The notes under the pieces: generated by a model
Databases searched by the model: none
Told to the model about the DNA's origin: nothing
What the model saw: only the letters and a program-made list of their open reading frames with translations
Position numbers and translations under genes: made by a program
Part shown: positions 25,145-36,069 of the stretch, in pieces
How the letters are laid out: every line of letters begins with the position of its first letter
How positions within the stretch are numbered: position 1 is the stretch's first letter
DNA from: Lepas anatifera
Taxonomy: Eukaryota > Arthropoda > Thecostraca > Lepadidae
Reading direction: 5' to 3'
NCBI GenBank assembly: GCA_034440635.1
Contig: JAOTON010001574.1
Coordinates: 673,501 to 737,500, forward strand
DNA: 64,000 nt

Positions 25145-25302
25145 CATATACCTATTGCATCTAGGGATTGAATTTCCAATGTATGCAATAGTATATACCA
25201 GGTGTTCAATTAACAAAAAATGCATTAACATGTATATGCTGCATCTAGGGAATAAATTTTGAATGTATAAAATGGTACATAGCAGGTGTTCAATTAACAA
25301 AA
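25145..25302 (+). repeat. Tandem duplication, about 84-bp unit
   Basis: Two successive copies share TATA..TGCATCTAGGG, an AATGTATRMAATRGTA block and end with CAGGTGTTCAATTAACAAAA. The TGCATCTAGGG landmarks are about 84 bp apart. The copies have diverged, so this is an old local duplication. Confidence 0.85.
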
Positions 25303-26093
25303 TACATTTCCAGAACAAAGTCAGCCACTGGAGCCATTCTTGAAACAGCCTTAGTTGGCAAAAATAGTAATCTTCCTTTCCATCCGCGCGGAACCGCAAA
25401 CTTAAATTCACCTGAAACTACCTTTATACGGTGCCTCGGCAACATCCCGATCACGGTTCGGCCCACCAATGTTTCTCCGCTAAGTAATTCCCTATTGCTC
25501 ATATGACCGAATGTTTCAGCGCACAACTCCTTTACGGCGGCTAAATAGCCGAACATGGCACTTAGCTGCGATGTCGCCAGCGAAACTTGGCGCTCGCTGT
25601 CGTCTTTAAAAGAGGTAGTTTTCCCCTGCCTCCAACGCAAGTGAACCACTTACAGCAGCCGAAACGCGTCCGCGTTGAGTGAAACGGCCGTAGGGGCGGG
25701 CTCAGAATAAGTGAGTGACGCTGAAAGAGGTTCAGGTCTGCTTATCCAGAGGGCCCGAGAGCAGCTGGAGTCTGCTCCGGCGGGTGTCGGTTATGTTTTT
25801 CAGACCAGACAGCTACGTCAGCTGCTGGTCACGTGACCCAGGGGTCGGTAATAAACGTGTATGTATGTTATGACGTAATGTAATAATGGGATGCCTGTAT
25901 GCATTAAATATGTGCGCTTAATTCGCCCACTTCCTTTTTATACATGGGCGGTGAATGTGAAAATTAAGTAAAACAGATTGTATTTTATATGTAGGTAAAT
26001 GTAAAATGAAATATAAAATAGTATTTTCAGTTAGAGACTTTCAACATAGGTGAGAAGTTGAATCTATCAAACCTGATGACTTGAGGAGCTAGA
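25303..26093. other. Spacer, nothing recognised
   Basis: Minus frame 25290-25649 has no domain. A palindromic GGTCACGTGACC occurs near 25827. Confidence 0.4.
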
Positions 26094-26248
26094 TAGTGGC
26101 GGATACAAGGGGGCATTAGGGGGGGTCAAGCCACCGCCCCCAAAATGTCAGTGCCTATAGTAAATCCTAGGCGGAGGCTGATCCGAAATAATGCCGGGGG
26201 AGGCTCGAGCCCCTAGCGCCCCGTAATGAAGTCCTGGATCTGCCACTG
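26094..26248 (+). mobile_element. hAT-like MITE, family B copy
   Basis: Ends are TAGTGGCGGATACAAGG and CTGGATCTGCCACTG. The interior has ATGTCAGTGCCTATAGTAAAT and GGGGGAGGCTCGAGCCCCTAG. The flanks GAGCTAGA and AAGCTAAC share AGCTA, which may be the remains of an 8-bp duplication. Confidence 0.82.
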
Positions 26249-27592
26249 AAGCTAACTCACGAGCATCGACTCTGAAGGGACTTCCTGGTTGCCCAAAGAG
26301 GCCGGGCTCTGACACATTCTCCATGGAGCTGCTTTAGCGCTACAACTGTCAGAACCCTGGCACAAAGTTGCACTGATTCTACAGGATACTTTCACTGCAG
26401 CATATTGCAAAACCTGCAGCAGTGTCCCAGCCACTTATGCACGCACCACTGCAGCGCTTGTACAGCACGAGATCGCTTCCGACAGTGAAGAATAGACCGG
26501 CCATCCAGCACTCACTCTGGTATGTATACAGAGGACATTTACATGCAAATACGCATGTAGTCTGGAAATCAAATGCGGGTACACTTGAGGTCGGCTGGAT
26601 TACATTTAAAAAGCGGGTGGTGCAGAATCACGGCTTTAACCAGTGCAGCAGCAGCCAGTGCGAGCTCCCATTGAGAACCACAAACTACACCATGACTTGC
26701 AAAGTGGTGGCCGAGTTGACGGGTCATGGCTGCAGTTACTACAGGGCTTGGAAAAGTGGACCAAAGGCGGAGACAGAAATATTTGGAGACACCGCACATA
26801 CTTGGAAGGTGTAATCGAAATCGCAAAGAAAAGTGGGGCATCTTCGACGCCCAGAAAAAAACACTTCCCACTGAAAATGGTACCATATCTTCAACCTTTT
26901 CAATAGACCATCCAGCTTGTTAGAATAACGAAGCTGTTAAAAATATGCAGCCTCTTCAGATATAAAAGACGAGTTTCTGCATAGCTTTTGAGACTAAATT
27001 TCAAAAGACCCAAGAATTTTATCCTGACGAGAAATAAGCCATCGCAAACAGTAGGTAGACCAGTTTACAAAGTATTTAGATCAGGTTTCCCCGTGTAAGC
27101 CTTGGCTTTGGGCCGTAGACATTCATTAAACAAAAAAGTAGTCTTAGGAATTTAATTTTCTCTAGCACAAGTTTAAACCCCATGAATAGGTGTGAAATTA
27201 ACCTAAAAAAGCTGAACTCCGTCCCCGTCAGTATTTTCTCCAGCAGCAAAGCCACAGCCGGTCATTAAAATATATACACTACTGAGATTAGAGACCATTC
27301 GCAGCTCGCAATAGTCGTGAGGTTTTACAACCATCATTTAGCCATCACAAATTAATTCACAGTTGACTGCTGCCGGTCCCAGAATCGATATTACATATTT
27401 TTACAATTGAAAAAAGCTTGATGAAAACTGACAAGAACTGAAAAATTAAGGATAAAAGTAAGCACTTTGAAAACATACCAGATATTTATTTTGCGGGAAC
27501 GGATAGGACAAGGTCGATATTTAGTCAGAACTTTTTATGAAAACTACGCGGGCTTACAGCCTTCATTTTGTGTAGATAATATAAGCGCCTAG

Positions 27593-27594
<2 letters not shown>
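26249..27594. other. Spacer, nothing recognised
   Basis: No recognisable exon, repeat or regulatory motif. Confidence 0.4.

Positions 27595-27630
<36 letters not shown>
27595..27630. repeat. (TC)n microsatellite
   Basis: Eighteen CT dinucleotides without interruption. Confidence 0.95.
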
Positions 27631-27634
<4 letters not shown>

Positions 27635-28340
27635 ATTGAACAAATAACTTGGGTCCCAGTGCTCCGCCCTCGGTAACGAATTTCTGGTCATGCCACTCCA
27701 GTGTGAGTCAATACTGCACGAACAGCTAAGTACGTCAAAGAACCATACCTCGGAGCAGTGCGCAGTCATTTTCATTGTTGATCCACGCCTCCGGCCATTT
27801 TCCTCCCTCACCCTACTCATCACCGTAATTGCTCGATGTGTAACGCATCTATACAGGAGCGGGTTTAGGGCCGGCAGCTGGGGGTTCCACTCCACCCCTC
27901 CTCCGGATCAAAAAGGATGGTATCCTTCCATTAGAGATGCAGTGGAAACAACTCGCATATCTAGCTTAGAATACAACTCGATTCTAGGGGAAATAGTGCC
28001 CAATAGGTAGTCTAATGACGAGTGAAGTTAACCCTATGCTTAAATGAGGCATCTATGAAGTCTAGAATGGGACGTTGTCAAAGAGAAAAGTGTTTCAAAA
28101 GAGAAAGAAACCAAGATGAAAAGAGGATAGGCATCCACTGGGAGCTATAGCCCCCTTAGAACACTGTTTCCCTGAAGGCAGCAACCGCTCTCAAGAAAAT
28201 CCTGAATTCGCCCATGCAAATGCGTTCTCTTTTGAATATAACGTCTGATTGAAGACATGGCAGTAAGAAGCTGTTTAGCCAGTCTCCTCTAATCCTGGAA
28301 GGAAAGGTGAGTACAATGAAGGATTCACGAGCAGCGGAAT
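27631..28340. other. Spacer, nothing recognised
   Basis: No feature supported. Confidence 0.4.
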
Positions 28341-28440
28341 CCTATCGGAATACTCAGAATGCCTTTCTGAGTACTATATCCTTATTATGAGTACAATAGC
28401 CTTTCTGAGTAGTATATCCTTTCGGAATACTCGGAAGGCC
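28341..28440. repeat. Local direct and inverted repeat cluster
   Basis: CCTTTCTGAGTASTATATCC occurs twice (about 28362 and 28400). CGGAATACTCRGAAKGCC occurs twice (about 28346 and 28423). The inner CTGAGTA and outer TACTCAG phrases are also inverted relative to each other, so the block can pair in more than one way. Probably a small rearranged duplication. Confidence 0.7.
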
Positions 28441-28939
28441 GCAGTATAAGTCGGACACATGCCATCTCATGACAAACGGTACAGACTGAGTTCCATACAG
28501 AGACTCTGAGTGTTACATTTTTAAAATCAAAGTTCGTATTGAAAATCTGATGGCAGAATATTTCATCATCTGATAATCATGCTGTTTGCGCAGCCTATCT
28601 GTTTCTAAAGTCGCTGATACCGTGGGAATGTACAACAGGGAACGAACTATTCAATTTTGTCATGACTCACATAAATGTGTCACACTGTAAAAACTTTATT
28701 GGTGCAATAATTTGCAACGCAGCAAAGGACCACCGCCTAAATTTGGGATAGGTAAAACAAATCAAAGGTCATCTGACACTTTGCTTCGACAACAAAAATG
28801 TTCGGGTTTTCCGAACATTGCAATGATATACGAGATATCACCGAATATGATACATACGCTTGTATTACCATGACATGAATTTATCCGTGACGAATTCAAA
28901 ACTGGTGTGGCTCATAAATATAAAAATGACAGAAATGCA
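28441..28939. other. Spacer, nothing recognised
   Basis: AT-rich; nothing recognised. Confidence 0.4.
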
Positions 28940-29397
28940 TTAAAGGGAATGTGGCACCTTCACAACGTGATTTTAACTGAGATAGCCAAGTTGTAAAGCA
29001 GGTCGGAAAACCCGGTACTCCATATTTCATTTGTCTTGGAACTCGATATTTCCGTAGAAAAAGGCTAAAACCTACCTGACACCAGCCCCCTCAGCCCCCC
29101 GTCGCCGGCGGCCATTGTTGTGAGCTACTGATGTGACGACATATGCTGACATCACGATGAGCACCAGCCAATCGAGGCCCTTGAAGCGTTTCAAGTATGG
29201 TAGTGGTTGCCAGATCGTGACATCATCCACAGTCTGCTATTTATTTCTTTTTCTAGAGGAGTATTTTTAAAAACCAAATATTGAGCTTACTGTACATTTT
29301 TTCAGAGAAATCATGAGTGGTTTCATTATTTTTGACTAAAAGTACGCCTAAGTACACTATATTCCAGCATTCGATCAAGGTGCCACATTCCCTTTAA
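28940..29397 (-). mobile_element. TTAA-ended MITE, copy 2 (inverted)
   Basis: Intact at both ends: TTAA then AGGGAATGTGGCACCTT on the left, and the reverse complement followed by TTAA on the right, 458 bp overall. It is the same family as the copies at 1.5 and 43.5 kb but in opposite orientation. The CRE octamer of its sisters is mutated here (TGACATCA at 29147-29154). Non-coding. Confidence 0.93.
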
Positions 29398-29544
29398 ATT
29401 CCTCACATGGTCGGGTGCCGCTGCAACCCACACAGAAAAGGAGCGTTATGAGAGAAGCAAGCGAATCTAGAAATACTTACAGGCTAACTTCAGAGATACG
29501 TCATCTATTAAGCCGGGGATAGATATGAAGAGAGCAAACAAAAA

Positions 29545-29626
29545 TCCAAGAGCGAGAGAGCGAGGGAGCGAGAGAGCGAGAGAGCGAGAGACAGAGAGAG
29601 AGGAGAGAAAGAGAGAGAGCAGAACA
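29545..29626 (+). repeat. GA-rich imperfect repeat
   Basis: GAGAGAGCGAGAG-type purine-rich sequence with scattered C interruptions. Frames through it are low-complexity Arg/Glu. Confidence 0.85.
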
Positions 29627-31610
29627 CACGAAAAAGACTCAGGGGTGGTAACAGACAATGGCAATAGGTGTGTTACAAATAATGAAATCGACGCAGATGC
29701 TGCCCTGCTCTTGTCAAAGACACAGCTTGCTAAAAGATGCAGCGGTGGTGTGGCCCTTTCTTGCGGATTTCTTTGAAATTAGTGAATGGAATTAGGTTGC
29801 GACAGGTGGAGCAATGCGTAAGTAAAGGCTTGATAATAAAATATAAAGCAATGCTTACTTTAGTGAACGTTTTTGTGTTTGAACTGATGTTTAGCGATGG
29901 ACATGTTCTTATCCTGGAGTATGTATTCATGCTTATCATGGATAAATAACCTTTTATTTATTGGGGTAACACTACACAAGCATCTCTCCCGCAGTGAGCA
30001 ATGGACGCTGCAACATGCAACTGGCTCAAGGGCAGCTAAAAGGTGAGCTATTTCCTCTGTTGAAATGACTGTCTTCTCAGGAGTAGGTACTCACCGCGCA
30101 GGATGTGAAGATATGAAGCTCAACGGAACCGCACCTGAGGAAGAATCATGATCATTTTAACAGGAAACGTGGCCACAGACAAAAAGATAGAGGTCAGGCG
30201 AGCCACCGGTGAAACCTTAACTCCTCGCTCAGAGGACAATCTCCCCTTGAATCCAAAAGCATCTCGAATGTTTACCCCTTGAACATTTTGACAAATACTC
30301 AGAGTGAAATTTTACGCTTTTATCAGAGCTCGGCTGAGAGATTTTTCGAGCAAGAAGAGACCTGGCTTTATAAGAAAACGAAGGAGAAAAACCCACGTAA
30401 TAAGCAAACCAGATTCCTTTCTTAGCCCTACCCACGTTAGGTGTCCAAAAATATATCATATTTGTCTGTTTTGATTCACGGAATTGAGGTAGGTAATTAT
30501 GTATTTATGTAGTAGACGGAAATAGTTCACATCGCAGGAAAAATAGTACACACAAGGAGGCCTGTAGTCTTGGAGGAACCCGACTGGACATGTAGACATT
30601 TTCTTGATCATAAAATCTAAAGCAAAATCTATTTGAGCTGAAATTAGCAGCCAGGATTCCTGCTCACATATATTCATGTTCACCAAAACTCGTGCGAAAA
30701 AAACACGGGGACATCTCTGTACACAATACACATCATTTCCCCAAATTCGGTCAAGTTCACAAGACATCCTTTCCGCTTCCAGGCACCTTCCGAATGCCGG
30801 GTCCCCGCGGCCGCGCGGTCCGCCGTCACACAGCGACATCTACAACGGAGGATGGCGCCGAGCCCGTCGCCTCGGGGCACGCGCGGCACTTTCCCGGAGA
30901 GCGTGGGAGCGCGGCTGGGCCCCGCACGGCTCGGTCGCCTGTGGCCACTGCTCTGGTGTATTGCCGTCGGGACATTACCGCGGTCCGCTCCAGACCCCAA
31001 CAACATGGCTCTGTGGTCTCTCCGAGAGGCGAGAAATCAAAACGCGCGGCAAGAATACGTTTCCAAATGTCGCGACAAACTGTAGGCAGGTAATAAATTG
31101 CAGCACAAATGGTTTTCACGGAACTGGTATTTCGTGTGTGGTAAGCTGACAAACCTATTATCCCCCACAGCAGAATCTGCGATAGGTCTGCAGAGATCTC
31201 ATCACCAAAGCCTTTGAATGTCTGACTAGATAGTTCTGCCGTCAGGAGCTTTCCTCTTTGAAAACCAGCCCCTCGAACCTGAGTCATTTGCGCCGTGGAT
31301 AGGGAGGGGTCAATGGCCGAGGCCTGAAACGCGTCTATGAAAGTGAGGCTGGTCCGTCTGAGAGCGTCCAGTCCTCCTCTATTTCTCTTATGCTGGCTCG
31401 CCTGCTTCGTGACATTGACCTTCACAGTGAGTGGTGTTTAAGCAGGTAGGTTTTATCTGGTGTTTGTTTAGCATACTCTGGAAAAGCTCTTAGTTTTGTA
31501 TATGTTCTGGCTCCGAGATATGTTGATTAAGTGATGATAACGTATATGAAACATACCCGTGGATGCCACCAAACTTCCTTGTGATGTCTCTTAGCCGTTG
31601 CATGACCCTT
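29627..31610. other. Spacer with one CpG-rich patch
   Basis: Frames at 30676-31149 (plus) and 30826-31425 (minus, 199 aa) overlap the CpG-rich patch and each other. I see no domain in either, and they are most likely chance frames. Confidence 0.4.
30796..30960. promoter_or_regulatory. CpG-rich patch
   Basis: CpG-dense stretch including GTCCCCGCGGCCGCGCGGTC and GGGGCACGCGCGGCAC. It begins and ends abruptly in AT-richer flanks. It may be a promoter-type CpG island or an exon of an unrecognised gene. No splice or domain evidence. Confidence 0.25.
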
Positions 31611-31952
31611 CAAACGAAAAAGCTCGGGGCAAAACTACGGTTTTGCCCCCAAAGCTGTCGACCTCCTTTTTGCCCAGATTCCTTTTTAGTTTATAAGCAA
31701 GGTTTTGGTGCTTCAACTAACTTCAAACATAGCCAGTCAATTTCAGTGTAAAAATTGAGCCTTTGATCGCAAAGCAAGCATCTTGTGGTCATACGTTTGA
31801 CCCGGTGACATTTTTTGCTTATTGACACTTGGTTGACCCTGAAAAGCTACCGTCTAGTCAAATTGTGGCATAAGCTCACCTCGTGCCGTTTTTTGGTTTT
31901 GTTTGTTATCAACTTTAGCTTGCCCCCAAACCTACCGGCTAGATCCGCCACG
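31611..31952 (+). mobile_element. hAT-like MITE, family D, left end lost
   Basis: From AAAAGCTCGGGGCAAAACTA onward this aligns with the intact family D element at 35210-35593, through GTCGACCTCCTTTTTGCCC, TTTGGTGCTTCAACT, CCGGTGACATTTTTTGC and ACCGGCTAGATCCGCCAC at the right end. The left terminus (CAGTGGCGGATCCAGG) is missing or unrecognisable. Confidence 0.85.
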
Positions 31953-33924
31953 ACATACGGACAGCTCAGGAGGTAACCGTAGTCCTCAGCACACGTTACT
32001 TATTCTCCACTCACTTTAGGAAGGGTTTCTCATAAAACCTATATGTAAGTGCCGGAACATAATGAAGGTGATTGCGGGGGATCAGGGGCTTTGGGCTTAT
32101 TTGGAACCATTTCTGACAACAAGTTTGCAGCTTTTTATTTTCATGATGTACTAGCACTTCCATAAGGCTTAATTTCACAGAATTTCTGCTTCTTGGACGA
32201 TCGTTAGGTACATACGTTCCATGTCTGAAATGGCCAACATAATTCTCCTAAACTTAGTTAACTTCCATGTTTTGAGAACACAACCAAAAATATCAATACT
32301 GTTCACCATTTCTAGAAAGGACAAGCGGTGTCATTTCCTCCCCGTCTGATGCTTTAACTCAGGTGGAAGGTGTCCTAACGATGAGTCATAGCCCCCTTAG
32401 GAATCACAGAACCAATCTATGGGAGTCACGGCAGTCTGCGATGTTGAACCACGAATGCATGGTAAGAAATCGTGGGCCAATCTTGAATTGATTTAGGCTG
32501 CCTGATTCGGGGCATACTTTGTGAGACCTTGAAGATGTTGCTGCACGTATAGAATCAATTAACTGGTAGGAGGGATTACCCAAAGACCGATTTTCCACAA
32601 CAAAATTGCCACAACTATGATCTTTTTTCATCATTTCCTGTAGGCCTAAAATTCGTATTTTTATAGAAAAAGAATGTGTCTTATACATGTCGTCGCTCAG
32701 TATTTCTTTCTAGTGCGAGGAGCAGTGTTTGCCAAACAAAAAAAAAGTAAAAAGGTGAACCCTACATGACAAAACAACTAAACAACTAAATTCTAACATT
32801 CTAATCCGTCTTTCCAGGGTGGCGTAAAGCAGGCTTCTGACCGTTAAAGGGGTCATCAGGTCGGCACAGCCGAGAAACACTGAATTGGATCATATGACCC
32901 ATGCACTTGACTCTGGACGACCTTGGGCGTATCTTTATATGCAGAAATTTAAGCGCAACTGTGAAGTAGATATTTTAACCGATGCATGACGATGTCTCAA
33001 GACGAGGGAATTTGTTGGCAGTGACGACTTCTTGTATAATCAGGAAGCAAGCCATATAAGCTTGCAGAATTCGATTTCTGCTGCGTCAGCTCCGGCAGCA
33101 ATGTTTCAGATTAGCTGTGGCAGCTCGGTGGCTCGGGTCTGATAATATATCAGAACCCTGCAGGATTCCGTTTACCGAGTTGTGCAATCCCAATTACTAA
33201 TACATGAGAGGCCATCCTGGTCTGGGTGATTTCCCCAGTAAGAGCGTTGAGGCATGTACGTACATAAAAGTGTCCTGACTAAAACAAATGCTGGAAATTT
33301 ATTGCAGCGCAACCATGCATACCTACCCAGCTTTTTCGCCCCAGAGAGATGTTGCGATAGCTTAAACCTTCCTCAAAACATTACTTTTGAGCGATTGAGT
33401 TCAGGCTAGAAACTGATCTGAACAACTCATGGAAAGTATAAGGTAGCAGGAAATCAGAGGTTTCAATTGACTCCTGTCCTCGAATCATGGCTTCTATAGG
33501 GGAGCCTAGCGAAAAAAGCAAAAAATGGTGGAAAATAGTGTTTTAGTAAACCGAAAGTAATTGGGGGGGGTAGACATGCACATTATCTCACTATCTCACT
33601 CAATCCGCTATTGACTATCTGCATTATACAACGGATCGAATACTCTTTAACGTTCCCAGCGTTGAAGACGTTTCTACGCCCATGAGTTGAGTAACCGGCA
33701 TCATTAGGTACTGAATGACAGACTTTAAATCATGCTCACCATAAATGAACACATTAAATTCAATTTTGACATCGTAACCTCCTTCAATAATAAATACCGT
33801 AACACACTACGGTGAAACCAGGCTGCGACCGATCCTACTCCGAGTCACACGGAATAAATTAGGCGTGCGTGTCTAGGAGGTTTTGATTGTGTAATCCGAC
33901 CGCTAGGCTTCCGCCCGGCAGACG
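31953..33924. other. Spacer, nothing recognised
   Basis: AT-rich. A small palindrome GGTCTGATAATATATCAGAACC lies near 33135. No gene was recognised. Confidence 0.4.
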
Positions 33925-34000
33925 CGGCCTGTGACGTCATCCTTCATAAATGCCCCGCAGCCAATCAGCGCGCGGCTTGCATCACGCGATATTTCCACGA
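33925..34000 (+). promoter_or_regulatory. Candidate promoter: CRE plus CCAAT box
   Basis: A perfect CRE TGACGTCA (33932-33939) is followed about 20 bp later by AGCCAATCAGCG (a CCAAT box, about 33959-33970) and CpG-rich sequence. That spacing is typical of CRE/CCAAT promoters in animals. No downstream coding exon is recognised (the next frames have no domain), so this is tentative. Confidence 0.35.
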
Positions 34001-34380
34001 AGTTCTCACAGCCACTGTTCCACACCAAATTACTACGCATGAGTGCCGCGGCGTATACACATTACACTGGAAGGCGGCCTGGGCCCGCAATTAGCGGTCG
34101 GCAGATATGCACGGGGTGCACCCGGCAGGGGCCGAGCAGCGTTGCCGATGGGTAGCACGGCCAGCCAGGGACCGTCTGAAAATTACCTAAAGCATATGTC
34201 TTTGGGGTTTGACCCCGCCCCTGCTCTATGTGACCATTTTTGACAACCTTGTGTAACGTCCGATGAAGCTGAGGCTGACTCCCGCACCCTCTTCATGTTA
34301 CGAAATTTACGCACGATTTCTTATCCCAAACCCAGTCCCGGTGGTATAAATCGATTTCTGCTTCTTGCGAGGGGCAGCAC

Positions 34381-34538
34381 CAGTAACGGATACAAGGGGG
34401 CGAGCTACAGGACTGCAGTCCCCTCCCCCGATAATTTCTAAGTGGCCAAGAAATCACATACTAACAGGATATTCGAGGTAAGAGTGGGGGTAGGGCTTGA
34501 GTCACCCTAGCCCCCCGAAATGTCTGGATCCGTCACTG
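34381..34538 (+). mobile_element. hAT-like MITE, family B-related copy, with target duplication
   Basis: Ends are CAGTAACGGATACAAGG and CTGGATCCGTCACTG. It is flanked by GGCAGCAC (34373-34380) and GGCAACAC (34539-34546), 7 of 8 matching. The interior shares only the terminal G-rich blocks with other B copies; the centre is different, so it may be a recombinant or diverged subfamily. Confidence 0.85.
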
Positions 34539-34546
34539 GGCAACAC

Positions 34547-34980
34547 CAGTGGCGGCTACAATGGGGGGGCTCGGGGGTCAAGCCACCCCAAATATCCAGA
34601 GTGTGTACAGTTAATGCATGGCTGAAGGCTGTTCCGAGACAATGGCGGGGGAGGCTCTAACCCCTTCATAGGCGGATCCAGGGGGCAAAGGGGGCACGTG
34701 CCCCCCCCGATCGACCCTCGGCGCCCTCTGAAATGGTCACGGCGCCCCCTGAAAGTTCGATGGCGCCCCCCTGAAATGTCGCTTCCCACCCCCCCAGAAT
34801 GCGAAAATCGGCGCCCACCAATAGGATTTGGCGCCAACCTAATAGGTTTTACCGGTCAAAAGCGGCGCCCCCTGGTCCGGATGGCGCCCCCCGGGAAGGT
34901 GCCCCCACCCCCGATCGGCAATCCTGGATCCACGTATGAGCCCCTTAGCCCCCCAAAATGTTGCCCTGGATCCGCCACTG
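34547..34980 (+). mobile_element. hAT-like MITE, family B, split by a nested element
   Basis: Starts CAGTGGCGGCTACAATGG, directly against the right target duplication of the previous element, and ends TGGATCCGCCACTG. Standard B interior blocks (AGAGTGTGTACAGTTAATGC, GGCTGAAGGCTGTTCCGAGA, GGGGGAGGCTC) precede position 34666 and resume at 34939. A complete family C element lies between. The bases after the right end (CCGCAACGCC) resemble the GGCAACAC on the left with a one-base offset. Confidence 0.88.
34667..34938 (+). mobile_element. hAT-like MITE, family C copy 1, nested in family B
   Basis: The 272-bp element starts CATAGGCGGATCCAGG and ends CCTGGATCCACGTATG. The flanks AACCCCTT (34659-34666) and AGCCCCTT (34939-34946) are an 8-bp duplication of family B sequence with one mismatch. 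The interior repeats GGCGCCCCCTGAAA-type motifs about every 20-25 bp, a subterminal repeat arrangement like that bound by hAT transposases. Non-coding. Confidence 0.92.
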
Positions 34981-35201
34981 CCGCAACGCCGTGACATTTC
35001 CTCAATATAGAAGTCGCCAGAAGGTGCAATGAAGGCAAATGGTCGGCCGGAGCCTTGTTGTTTGCTGGATTCGGCTCAGCGATGGATGCATGACTTCGGT
35101 GAGGGGAGGTGGAGAGTGAAACCTCAGGGGGACAGTCCACACCACCTTGGCATGCACCTTTTGTGCATTCCTCGTGGCATCCTCCTGGACAGTTTTGGGG
35201 G
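34981..35201. other. Spacer between MITEs
   Basis: Unique-looking sequence, nothing recognised. Confidence 0.4.
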
Positions 35202-35209
35202 CCTGGCCC

Positions 35210-35593
35210 CAGTGGCGGATCCAGGGGGGCAAAAAGGCAATTGCCCCCCCAAACGGAAAAGCTCAGGGCAAAACTATGTTTTTGCCCCCCCAAAGCGATC
35301 GACCTCCTTTTTCCCCGACTCCTTTTTAGCTTGTAAGCAAAATTTTGGTGCTTCAACTCTCAACTTCAAACAGAATTAGAGAAGTTCAGTGTAAATATTG
35401 GGGCTTGGATAGGAAAAAATGTATCTTGAGCCCATATATTTCACCCCGTGACGTTTTTTTTGCTTTTCGTCTCTAGTTCCCAAAATCCTACCGAAAAGGC
35501 ATATTGTAGCGCAATTTTTCACTTTGGGATGTTTCTTTTTGCTTTTCGAGTTTGGTTTCCCCCTCCCAAACCAACCGGCTAGATCCGCCGCTG
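35210..35593 (+). mobile_element. hAT-like MITE, family D, intact, perfect target duplication
   Basis: Starts CAGTGGCGGATCCAGG and ends TAGATCCGCCGCTG. CCTGGCCC flanks both sides exactly (35202-35209 and 35594-35601). It is 384 bp long with a CAATTGCCCCCCC block inside the left end and an AT-rich core with GGTGCTTCAACT. The 31.6-kb remnant is its relative. No transposase frame, so it would move only with a transposase made elsewhere. Confidence 0.95.
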
Positions 35594-35862
35594 CCTGGCC
35601 CTCTCCCTCCCCATTTCCAACGCGTAAGATGTGTGGATCAAATGAGCGGACCCAAAAACGTGTGAAATGAAGGACATCGCAAGAAGCAGGACACTATTTT
35701 CGGTGCAGTCAGACAACATTTCTGACAAAGGTCGCCACCGCGATCTCCAGCGCAAGCGCACGAACCCGGTCGCGTTCACAAACCACTGAGCGCGGGAGAT
35801 GAGTCAAAACGGCCATGGGTATGCTATGCAGGTATCCAGAGCCTTTTTACTGTGATTGTGTG

Positions 35863-36061
35863 CAGGGGCGCCGCCACGGAATTTTCGCAGGGGGGGACAG
35901 ACCCGGGCTGGTGCTGACCGGGGAGGCGAATTTTGAGCATATTCGGTAACTGACAGCATTAATGACCATTGACCCATTTTTTTTTTTTGGGGGGGGGACG
36001 TCCCCCTGGTTGGCCAACAGGGGGGACGCGTCCCCCGTCCCCCCCGCTTTTGGCGCCCATG
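35863..36061. mobile_element. hAT-like MITE, family H, perfect target duplication
   Basis: Ends are CAGGGGCGCC and GGCGCCCATG, inverted with one mismatch. ATTGTGTG flanks both sides exactly (35855-35862 and 36062-36069). The 199-bp body has GGGGGGGACAG and GTCCCCCCC as an extended inner inverted repeat and a T-run. Non-coding. Confidence 0.94.
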
Positions 36062-36069
36062 ATTGTGTG

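Noticed and set aside
30676..31425. Overlapping 133-199-aa frames as an exon
   Set aside because: They overlap in opposite strands inside a CpG-rich patch, where stop codons are rare, and contain no recognisable domain.
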